A program made the position numbers and the translations under genes. A DNA stretch of 64,000 nucleotides from Paracoccaceae bacterium (GTDB lineage Bacteria; Pseudomonadota; Alphaproteobacteria; Rhodobacterales; Rhodobacteraceae), in assembly GCA_030758115.1 (NCBI GenBank), contig JANREX010000030.1:1-64000 (forward strand). The letters run 5' to 3'. Shown here piece by piece: positions 55,499 through 62,928 of the stretch. Under the pieces are notes generated by a model. That model ran no database searches. It saw only the letters and a program-made list of their open reading frames with translations, and had not been told where the DNA came from. The stretch's first letter is position 1; every line of letters starts with the position of its first letter.

Positions 55499-56787
55499 CA
55501 GCCCTCCAGCGGGGTGGTGCGCAGCACCTCGTCAAGCGTTGTCAGCATCCTGTCGGCATCGGCAATCGAGAACACCATCGGCGGGCGCATCTTCAGCACA
55601 TTGTAATGAATGCCCAGGAAATTCAGCAGAACACCGCCTTGGCGCATCCCGTTGGCGACACGTTTGGTAAAGGCCGTGGCAGGCGTCTTGGTGGCGCGGT
55701 CCAGCACCATTTCCGCCCCGAAGAACAGGCCCGATCCGCGCACATCGCCGATGCAGTCATGCCGCCCGGCCAGATCGCGCAGACCCGCGCGGGCGTAATC
55801 GCCCACGATGCGGGCGTTTTCCATCAGCCCTTCTTCCTGCACCACCTTCAGCGTGGCCATGGCTGCGGCGCAAGATACCGGGTTGCCGCCGAAGGTGTTG
55901 AAATAGCGAAACGCGCTGCGGAAAGCATGCATCGTGTCATGCGGCGCGATCACGGCGGCCACGGGATGCCCGTTGGCCATGGGCTTGCCAATGGTGATGA
56001 TGTCAGGCGTGAAGCCGATCTTCTCAAAGCCCCAGAAATCCGTGCCAAGTCGCCCGAAACCGGGCTGCACCTCATCCGCGATGATCACGCCGCCTGCGCG
56101 CCGCACCACGTCGACCGTCGGATCAAGCCAGCCTTCGGGCAGATCCGGGAAGCCTTCATTGGCAAAGAAAGGGCACAGGATCAGGGTGGAAAAGCCATGT
56201 TCCGTGGCCTCAAGCGCGTCGATCTGTTGCTGCACCGCTGCGGCAAAGGCATGGGCATGGGCCATGCCCGCCACCCCGCCCAGCGGGCGATAGCTGTCGG
56301 GCGCGGGCACGAAGGCCACGTTGGTCGCATAGCCCCCCGGCGGCGGGTTCGTGCGGCTCAGCTGATGCACAGCGGTCGTATTGCCGTGATAGGTGTGATC
56401 GGTCGCGATCACCCCGGTCTTGCCGGTCAAGGCCTGCGCCATGCGCAGCGCCACGTCATTCGCCTCGGACCCGGTGCAGGTCAGCAGCGCGGTGTCGAAG
56501 GGCGCGCCAACCGTGGCGGTCAGCGCCTCGACATAATCCAGAATCCCCTCGTGCAGATAGCGCGTATGGGTGTTCAGCGTGCCCGCCTGGGCGCAGATCG
56601 CCTCGACCACCTTCGGATGACAATGGCCCACATGCGGCACGTTGTTGTAGCAATCCAGATATTCGCGCCCGTCGGCATCCCACAGCCTGGTGCCCAGCCC
56701 GCGCACCAGATGCACGGGTTCTTCATAGAAGGTGGACATGTTCGGCCCCAACAGGCGGGCGCGGCGTTCGGTCAGGGATTCGGTCAT
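55498..56787 (-). CDS. Class III aminotransferase-fold enzyme, phospho-lyase candidate
   Basis: This 429-residue PLP enzyme has TGSEANDVALRMA, the DEVQPGFGRLG aspartate motif and the cofactor lysine near 268 in TIGKPMANGHP. YLDCYNNVPHVGHCHP, NTHTRYLHE and HYNVLKMRPP resemble the AGXT2L group, which includes ethanolamine-phosphate and phosphohydroxylysine phospho-lyases that release ammonia and phosphate rather than transaminate. It lies between an aldehyde dehydrogenase (ATGA overlap) and a kinase (one-base overlap), which supports that reading. Ordinary transaminase activity remains possible. Confidence 0.85.
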   Translation of the reverse strand: MTESLTERRARLLGPNMSTFYEEPVHLVRGLGTRLWDADGREYLDCYNNVPHVGHCHPKVVEAICAQAGTLNTHTRYLHEGILDYVEALTATVGAPFDTALLTCTGSEANDVALRMAQALTGKTGVIATDHTYHGNTTAVHQLSRTNPPPGGYATNVAFVPAPDSYRPLGGVAGMAHAHAFAAAVQQQIDALEATEHGFSTLILCPFFANEGFPDLPEGWLDPTVDVVRRAGGVIIADEVQPGFGRLGTDFWGFEKIGFTPDIITIGKPMANGHPVAAVIAPHDTMHAFRSAFRYFNTFGGNPVSCAAAMATLKVVQEEGLMENARIVGDYARAGLRDLAGRHDCIGDVRGSGLFFGAEMVLDRATKTPATAFTKRVANGMRQGGVLLNFLGIHYNVLKMRPPMVFSIADADRMLTTLDEVLRTTPLEG

Positions 56788-58268
56788 AGCTGGATCCAGG
56801 CTGTCTTGAGGTCGTGATACTTATCCAGCGCGTGAAGCGATTTGTCATGCCCATTGCCGGATTGTTTCACACCGCCCAACGGAACGGTATTGTCCGACCC
56901 GCCATAGGTGTTCACATGCACCACCCCGGCACGCAGCCCCGCCACCATGCGATGCGCGCGGCTCAGGTTCGCGGTCCACACCGCCGAGGCCAGGCCATAG
57001 TCGCTGTCATTGGCGATCCGCAGCGCCTCGGCCTCGGTGTCGAAGGGGATGACGGCCAACACTGGCCCGAACACCTCCTGCCGGGCCAGACGGTGATGCG
57101 GCGCGACGCCTGTCACGATGGTCGGCTCCATATAGGTGCCGCCCGTCGCCTCAAGGATGCGCTTGCCGCCCAGCACAACCTCGCCCCCTTCGGCTACGGC
57201 ATCGGCCACAAAGCCAAGGTTGCCCGCCAACTGCCGTTCGGAATTGACCGCGCCGATATGGCTGGACAGGTCCAGGGGATCGCCCACCTTCAGCGCGCTT
57301 GCATGGCGCGACACCATGGCGACAAATTCATCATGCACCGACCGTTCCACCAGCAGGCGAGAGCCTGCCACGCAGACCTGTCCGGCATTGCGGAAAATCC
57401 CCATGGCCGAGACTTTGGCCGCCTGTTCCAGATCGGGCGCATCGGCAAAGACGATGTTGGGCGATTTGCCCCCAAGCTCCAGATAGGTCCGTTTCAGGTT
57501 CGACCGTGCGGAATATTCCAGCAGCCGCCGCCCGGTGGCCCCCGATCCGGTAAAGACCATCACATCCACATCCATCGACAGGGCCAGCGCCTCGCCGGTC
57601 ACATGACCATGCCCGGTCACGACGTTCAGCACCCCGTCGGGCAGGCCGCAGTCCATGCAGATCTGCGCCAGCCGCAGCAGCGACAGCGATGCGGTTTCCG
57701 CCGGTTTCAGCACCACGGAATTGCCTGCCGCCAGCGCGGGGGCCAGTTTCCATGCGCCGATCATCAGCGGGAAATTCCACGGCACGATGGCGCCCACCAC
57801 GCCCACGGGCACATGATGCACCAGCCCCAGAACATCCGGCGCGGTCGGTGCGATCTGCCCGTAAACCTTGTCGATGGCCTCGGCGTAGTAGCGGAATGTG
57901 CCCGCCGCCGATCCCGCCTCGGCCTTCAGCGCCATGCCGATCTCGGTCCCGTTGTCGCGCACGCCCAGCACGGTCAGGGCCAGCGCCTCGGCCTCGATCC
58001 GGTCGGCGATGCGGTGCAGCACCGCCTTGCGCGCGGCGGGTGCCAGCCGCGACCAGCGCCCATCCTCGAAGGCGCGGCGCGCGGCGGCCACGGCCCTGTC
58101 CACATCGGCGGCATTGGCCGCCCCGATCGTGGTCAGTCCCTGTCCGTCGATGGGCGAGACAACATCGAGCGTTCCGCCCTCAGCCTCTTGCCACGTTCCG
58201 TCAACAAGAAGTCCCTGCGGCGGGATAGCAACGTTCCGAAGCGTGTCGATGCGGATCTGGTCGACCAT
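56784..58268 (-). CDS. Aldehyde dehydrogenase (NAD(P)-dependent)
   Basis: This 494-residue enzyme has the catalytic Cys near 298 (NAGQVCVAG), the base Glu near 264 (LELGGKSP), VPWNFPLMIGAWKLAPALAAGN and FTGSGATGR. CAAGGAGGCCCA before the ATG at 58268 fixes the start. This start lies 136 bp inside the 3' end of the tctA frame. It is followed by the phospho-lyase-like enzyme with an ATGA overlap, so it probably oxidises the aldehyde that enzyme makes. gamma-Glutamylaminobutyraldehyde or betaine-aldehyde-type dehydrogenases are the nearest look-alikes. Confidence 0.92.
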   Translation of the reverse strand: MVDQIRIDTLRNVAIPPQGLLVDGTWQEAEGGTLDVVSPIDGQGLTTIGAANAADVDRAVAAARRAFEDGRWSRLAPAARKAVLHRIADRIEAEALALTVLGVRDNGTEIGMALKAEAGSAAGTFRYYAEAIDKVYGQIAPTAPDVLGLVHHVPVGVVGAIVPWNFPLMIGAWKLAPALAAGNSVVLKPAETASLSLLRLAQICMDCGLPDGVLNVVTGHGHVTGEALALSMDVDVMVFTGSGATGRRLLEYSARSNLKRTYLELGGKSPNIVFADAPDLEQAAKVSAMGIFRNAGQVCVAGSRLLVERSVHDEFVAMVSRHASALKVGDPLDLSSHIGAVNSERQLAGNLGFVADAVAEGGEVVLGGKRILEATGGTYMEPTIVTGVAPHHRLARQEVFGPVLAVIPFDTEAEALRIANDSDYGLASAVWTANLSRAHRMVAGLRAGVVHVNTYGGSDNTVPLGGVKQSGNGHDKSLHALDKYHDLKTAWIQL

Positions 58269-59752
58269 TGGGCCTCCTTGCGGCGTTTGGATTCGATCAC
58301 CGCGCTCCGGATCTGGAACGCGATGATCAGGATGATGAAGATGAACAGCGCCATCGCGATGGGCCGGTCGATGAAATCGAAAGGCGTCTTGACCCGCGCC
58401 ATGGCGATGCGCAGCTTGGCCTCCATGATCCCGCCCAGCACGATGCCCATGATGATCGGCACGATGGGCAGGCTCAGGCGTTTCAGGATGAACCCGAACA
58501 GCCCGAAGGCTGCCGCCATCAGGCAATCGGTGGCCGAGTTGCGCAGCGAATAGATGCCCACGAAGGACAGCGTCAGGATGCCCACACCCAGAAACCGGTT
58601 CGGCAGTCGCGCCACCGTCATCAGCGCTTTGGTGGAAAACAGCAGGAACATCATCACAAGGATGTTCAGGAACAACAGCGCCAGATAGATCGCCATGACG
58701 AAATCCATCTGGTTCTGGAACAACCCCGGACCGGGCACCACGTTATGCACGTAAAAGACCGCCAGCATCATGGCGGTCAGCTCCTCGCCGGGAATGCCAA
58801 GCGCCAGCAACGGCACCATCGCGGCGGCGGGAACCGAGTTGTTGGCGCTTTCCGATGCGATCAGCCCCTCGACCGACCCATGGCCGAAATCCTCGGGCCG
58901 TTTCGATGTCTTTTGCGCATAGGTATAGGCCAGGAATTGCGAGGTGAATTCCCCCACACCCGGAATGATCCCCATCATCACGCCAAAGCCCGATGACACG
59001 CCCGTCACGCGCGGATGCCGCGCCACCTCGCGCAAGCCCTGGAACATGCCGCCACCCAAGGGCACGCGGCGCGTTTTCACGTCGTCGCCCTGCATCAGCA
59101 TGAACGCCTGGCTGATCGCGTAAAGCCCCAGCACCACCACGATCAGGTCCACGCCTGACGCCAGCCAGCTTTGATCGAATGTATACCGCTTGGTGTATTT
59201 GACCGGCTCAAGCCCGATGGTGCCGATGAAGATGCCCAGACAGGCCAGTGCCGCGGCAATCGCCGATTGCCCGCGATGTGACACGACAACCAGCACCAGA
59301 CCCAGCAGCGCCGCCAGAAAGATCTCGCGCGCGCCAAACATCGGCGCCACCCTCGCCAGCACCGGGGCAAGGCTGATCAGGCAGAAGATCGAGATGATCG
59401 CCCCGATGAAACTGGCCGTATAGGCGATGGAGATCGCCTTGCGCCCTTCGCCCCGCAGGGTCATCGGATAGCCGTCATAGGTGGTCAGCGCGTTCACCGC
59501 CGTGCCCGGCGTATTGATCAGGATCGCCGGGATCGCGCCGCCATACATCGAACTGCCGTAAATCCCCAGCAGAAGGGTCAGCCCGACGATCGGGTCCATC
59601 GAAAACGTGGCAGGCAGCAGGATCGCAATGGCAACCGCAGGCCCTACGCCGGGCACCGCACCGATCATTACCCCGCCGATGGACCCCACCAGCAGCGCCA
59701 GCGCCACGTCCCAGCGGTAAAGAACCTCGAACCCTGCGAAAATCAGATCCAT
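58133..59752 (-). CDS. tctA: Tripartite tricarboxylate transporter large membrane subunit TctA, extended C-terminus
   Basis: This 539-residue membrane protein has about twelve helices. The TctA signatures GAVPGVGPAVAIAILLPATF, GIYGSSMYGGAIPAILINTPGT and GIIPGVGEF are present. The expected end is near RSAVIESKRRKEA, but the frame runs on for about 40 basic, non-membrane residues inside the aldehyde dehydrogenase gene. At the dehydrogenase start the frame reads CAA TGG; an A in place of the second G would make a usual ATGA stop/start junction. So the tail may come from loss of a stop codon. Confidence 0.92.
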   Translation of the reverse strand: MDLIFAGFEVLYRWDVALALLVGSIGGVMIGAVPGVGPAVAIAILLPATFSMDPIVGLTLLLGIYGSSMYGGAIPAILINTPGTAVNALTTYDGYPMTLRGEGRKAISIAYTASFIGAIISIFCLISLAPVLARVAPMFGAREIFLAALLGLVLVVVSHRGQSAIAAALACLGIFIGTIGLEPVKYTKRYTFDQSWLASGVDLIVVVLGLYAISQAFMLMQGDDVKTRRVPLGGGMFQGLREVARHPRVTGVSSGFGVMMGIIPGVGEFTSQFLAYTYAQKTSKRPEDFGHGSVEGLIASESANNSVPAAAMVPLLALGIPGEELTAMMLAVFYVHNVVPGPGLFQNQMDFVMAIYLALLFLNILVMMFLLFSTKALMTVARLPNRFLGVGILTLSFVGIYSLRNSATDCLMAAAFGLFGFILKRLSLPIVPIIMGIVLGGIMEAKLRIAMARVKTPFDFIDRPIAMALFIFIILIIAFQIRSAVIESKRRKEAQWSTRSASTRFGTLLSRRRDFLLTERGKRLRAERSMLSRPSTDRD

Positions 59753-59759
59753 GCCGGCC

Positions 59760-60311
59760 TCACAGGTAGCGCAGCGCGAAGGCGCGCAGGCCGTCGGGCA
59801 GATATTCGTAAATCGCGGCGCCGGGGATCTTGACGCCCAGAAGACCCTTGAAAATCAAGACCACACTCACACCGAAGGCCACCGAGGCCCACAGCATGCG
59901 TGGGCTGCGATACCCCAGCCGCCATGTCAGGGCCGGCGCGAAAATCATCGTCGCGGGCAGATAGCCGACGCGCGGCACGGCCAGCACATAGATCATGAAC
60001 CAGGCGGTATATTCCAGCGGCTGCAACCAGATCCGCGCCTCTGCGCGATCCTCGCGGCGGATCCAGGGGCGGCGCAGACCCTTGCCCCGCCGCAGGCTGC
60101 GCAGATGCAGCAAGCCGAACAGGACCATTCCGGCCCCCGCGACGCCGGGCCAGAAACCGGGTTGGGCGAACAGCTTGGTCCGGGCCGCCCAAGTGGTCTG
60201 ATTGCCCAGGTTGGACAGGATGAAGATCGCGAACCCCGCAAAGGCCAGCGCGAACAGGATCTGCCCGCGCTGTGGTCCCTTGCTGGCCGGAAATGGATCG
60301 TCGGACATCAT
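59760..60311 (-). CDS. tctB: Tripartite tricarboxylate transporter small membrane subunit TctB
   Basis: This 183-residue protein has four hydrophobic segments (about 17-36, 50-68, 100-118 and 130-160) in the pattern of TctB, with PGFWPGVAGAGM. It forms the membrane unit with TctA. It starts at 60311 (or ATG at 60308) and ends seven bases before tctA. Confidence 0.88.
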   Translation of the reverse strand: MMSDDPFPASKGPQRGQILFALAFAGFAIFILSNLGNQTTWAARTKLFAQPGFWPGVAGAGMVLFGLLHLRSLRRGKGLRRPWIRREDRAEARIWLQPLEYTAWFMIYVLAVPRVGYLPATMIFAPALTWRLGYRSPRMLWASVAFGVSVVLIFKGLLGVKIPGAAIYEYLPDGLRAFALRYL

Positions 60312-60350
60312 TCACCCATGTCGGTCGTAGCATCTGCAGGGATGGGGCAG

Positions 60351-60366
60351 GCGGGTGTCACCCCGC
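60351..60366 (-). promoter_or_regulatory. Intercistronic hairpin between tctC and tctB
   Basis: GCGGGT and ACCCCGC can pair around GTC with one bulged C, in the 72-bp gap after the binding-protein gene. As between pstS and pstC, it may stabilise the 3' end of the binding-protein message. Confidence 0.3.
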
Positions 60367-60383
60367 GCCGCCCCCTTGCCGGA

Positions 60384-61325
60384 TTACTGCAGCATCGCCT
60401 CGATGGCCGCGACCTTGGCGATATCGGCCTTGATGCGCGCGGCACTGTCCTCGGCGTTCTGCCAGTAGACCAGACCGCCGGTGTCCTTGGCGACCTGCTG
60501 CGCGCGCTCGCTCATCACGGTCTTCTGCGCCACGGCGATGATCTTGTCGCGCACGTCCTGCGGCGTGTCCTTGGTCACGAAAAGGCCGTTCCACAGCGCG
60601 ATATCAAGGCTCGGCTCGATCTCGCCCACGGTGGGCGCATCGGGCACCAGCGGGATCCGCTCGTCGGTGATCGAGGCCAGCACCTTGACGCTGTCCAGGC
60701 AGGGCAGGATCAGTTGCAGCGTGGTGTTGATCACATCCGCATCGCCACTGGCCAGCGTGTTGCAATCCAGCGCGTCGAAGGCCGCGTCCGAACCCCACTC
60801 AAACCCCATCGTCTTGGCCAGCGCCATCGTCACCTGCGTGGGCGTCAGCACATTGCCGAAATGCCCCAGCGCCAGATCGTTGGTCTGCGCGTATTCCGCC
60901 AGCCCCGCCATGTCGTCATAGGGCGCATCGCCCGCCACCGCGATGACAAAGGGATAGGTCAGGAAAATGCCCAAGGGATCGAACTTCTCGGGCGTCAGTT
61001 CGGGAATGCCGATCTGGTGGCCCACCACAGGCACACCGATCACGAAGGACCCGATGGTATAGCCGTCCGCAGGTGCTGTCGCCACGTCGATCGCGCCGGG
61101 GAAGGGGCCGCCCCCGCCGCCGGGTTTGTTCACCACGGCCGCCGCCACGCCATACTCGGCCTGAAAATCATCCGCGATCATCCGCGTCAGAACATCCTCC
61201 AGGTCACCCGGCGGGAAGGGCACGATGAATGTCACGGGCTTTTCCGGGTAATCGGCCAGCGCGGCGCCGCCCGCAGCGGCCATGCACAGGGTCAGCGCCC
61301 CGCCCAGGATCGAGTTCGTCTTCAT
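60384..61325 (-). CDS. tctC: Tripartite tricarboxylate transporter substrate-binding protein TctC
   Basis: This 313-residue periplasmic BUG-family protein has a signal peptide of about 24 residues ending AALA and the family core with PEKPVTFIVPFPPGD, VVNKPGGGGG and VPDAPTVGE. The usual GGxxD ligand loop reads PPGDLEDV here, so the ligand may differ from plain di- or tricarboxylates. It is the first gene of the seven-gene operon and is divergent from iclR over a 160-bp spacer with a clear inverted repeat. Confidence 0.92.
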   Translation of the reverse strand: MKTNSILGGALTLCMAAAGGAALADYPEKPVTFIVPFPPGDLEDVLTRMIADDFQAEYGVAAAVVNKPGGGGGPFPGAIDVATAPADGYTIGSFVIGVPVVGHQIGIPELTPEKFDPLGIFLTYPFVIAVAGDAPYDDMAGLAEYAQTNDLALGHFGNVLTPTQVTMALAKTMGFEWGSDAAFDALDCNTLASGDADVINTTLQLILPCLDSVKVLASITDERIPLVPDAPTVGEIEPSLDIALWNGLFVTKDTPQDVRDKIIAVAQKTVMSERAQQVAKDTGGLVYWQNAEDSAARIKADIAKVAAIEAMLQ

Positions 61326-61349
61326 ATCTTTACTCCCTGTCTTTTGTTC

Positions 61350-61366
61350 GGTTCATTATTTGAACC
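61350..61366. promoter_or_regulatory. Probable IclR operator
   Basis: GGTTCA (61350-61355) and TGAACC (61361-61366) are perfect inverted half-sites around TTATT, with a further GGTTCT half-site at 61370-61375. The spacer is AT-rich against a GC-rich background and lies 25 bp upstream of tctC. The pattern suits IclR-family operators and would let the adjacent IclR control both directions. Confidence 0.65.
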
Positions 61367-61485
61367 ATTGGTTCTAAAATAGATTGACAGAGCGCCCGCG
61401 TTTCTGTCAACGATTTTAACAGCTCAAAAGCGTCCGCCGTTGCGGATGCCCAAAAAACTGGCCGCATACCGGAGTAGCCCCACCC

Positions 61486-62265
61486 ATGGGAACTGTCGCC
61501 AAAGCCTTGTCATTGCTGGATCATTTCAGCCGCGCCCGCCCCGAAATCGGGCTGAGCGACATGGCGCGCCTGTCCGGTCTGAACAAGGCCACGACCTATC
61601 GGCTGCTGTCGGAGCTGCAGGAGGGGGGATTCGTCGAACAGACCGGCACGGGCCGCGAATACCGCCTCGGGCCCGCCGTGCTGCGCCTGGCCGCGCTGCG
61701 CGAAGCGGCCGTGCCGCTGCGCGACATGGCCGCCCGCGCGCTGCAATCGCTGTCGGACGCCACGCATGAAACCGCGCATCTGTCGCTCTTGCAAGGTGAC
61801 AGGCTCAGCATGCTCAGCTATGCCTACAGCCCCCGCCACGGCACCCGCGTCACGATGGAGGACGCGCAGATCCTGGCCTTTCACGCCACAAGCTCTGGCC
61901 TTGCCGCCCTGGCCTTCAGCCCGCCCGAGATGATCGACCGCATCCTGTCCGCCCCGCTGGACAAACGCACCGAGGATACGCTGATCGATCCCGCCGCCAT
62001 CCGTGCCGTGCTGGATGGGGTGCGCCAGACGGGCCTGGCCGAATCCGTGGGTGGCTTCGAAAAGGACGTCCATTCCCACGCCGTGCCACTGTTCGATGCG
62101 CAGACCCGCGTGATCGGCGCGATGGCCGTGGCCGCCCCGGTGGCCCGCATGACGCCCGATCTCAAGGCGCTGATCCGCCGCGAACTGCGCCGGCACGCCA
62201 CCGGCCTGACCCGCGCCTTGGGCGGCTTTCCCCCGGACGGTTTCGCAACGCAGGATGCCGCATGA
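61486..62265 (+). CDS. IclR family transcriptional regulator
   Basis: This 259-residue regulator has an N-terminal winged helix (AKALSLLDHF, LNKATTYRLLSELQEGGFV) and the C-terminal effector-binding GAF-like domain with SVGGFEKDVHSHAVPLFD. It is divergent from tctC and upstream of a HAD gene, with an ATGA overlap. It most likely represses the uptake/catabolic operon and responds to the transported substrate or an intermediate. Confidence 0.93.
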   Translation: MGTVAKALSLLDHFSRARPEIGLSDMARLSGLNKATTYRLLSELQEGGFVEQTGTGREYRLGPAVLRLAALREAAVPLRDMAARALQSLSDATHETAHLSLLQGDRLSMLSYAYSPRHGTRVTMEDAQILAFHATSSGLAALAFSPPEMIDRILSAPLDKRTEDTLIDPAAIRAVLDGVRQTGLAESVGGFEKDVHSHAVPLFDAQTRVIGAMAVAAPVARMTPDLKALIRRELRRHATGLTRALGGFPPDGFATQDAA

Positions 62266-62924
62266 CCATGACCGAACGCGCTCTTGTCCTTGATTTCGGT
62301 GGCGTCATCTCGCGCACCCTGTTCGAGACCCATGACCTGACCGAAGCCGCCCTCGGCCTGCCCCCTGGCACCCTGACATGGCGCGGGCCCTTCGATCCCG
62401 CCTCCGATCCGCTCTGGCAGGACATGCAGGCCGACCGCATCACCGAGCGCGACTACTGGCGCCTGCGCACCGCCGAGGTGGCCCTGCTCACCGGGCAGAA
62501 CTGGACCGAGATGGCCGATTTCGTCCGCGCCGCGCGCGGGGCCGATCCTGACGCCGTGATCCGCCCCGAATTCCGCAGTGCCATCGCGCGGGCCCGCGCC
62601 GCAGGCATCCGCCTTGCGATCCTGTCGAACGAGCTTGATCTCTTCTACGGCGAAGATTTCCGCGCAAGGCTGCCATTCCTTGCGGATTTCGACGTGATCG
62701 TGGACGCGACCCATACCGGCGTTCTGAAACCCGATCCCGCCGCCTATCGCCTCTGCCTCGACCAGCTTGGCCTGCCCGCGCAGGCTTGCGTCTTCGTCGA
62801 CGATCAGGCGCGCAACATCACCGGCGCACAGGCGGTTGGCCTGCCTTGCGTGCAATTCGACGTGGCGCATCCCGCCCGCAGCTATGACCGGGCCCTGACC
62901 CTTCTGGGCCTCTCGAAAGGATGA
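62262..62924 (+). CDS. HAD superfamily hydrolase
   Basis: This 220-residue HAD-IA protein has the nucleophile motif LDFGGVISRT, motif II ILSN, a lysine in GVLKPDP and the acidic motif FVDDQARN. The second motif I acid is replaced by Gly, as in the DFGGV/DLGNV branch. It probably dephosphorylates a small metabolite. It overlaps iclR by four bases and lies four bases upstream of a class III aminotransferase. In this locus it might act on the phosphorylated amino-alcohol. Confidence 0.88.
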   Translation: MTMTERALVLDFGGVISRTLFETHDLTEAALGLPPGTLTWRGPFDPASDPLWQDMQADRITERDYWRLRTAEVALLTGQNWTEMADFVRAARGADPDAVIRPEFRSAIARARAAGIRLAILSNELDLFYGEDFRARLPFLADFDVIVDATHTGVLKPDPAAYRLCLDQLGLPAQACVFVDDQARNITGAQAVGLPCVQFDVAHPARSYDRALTLLGLSKG

Positions 62925-62928
62925 TCCG

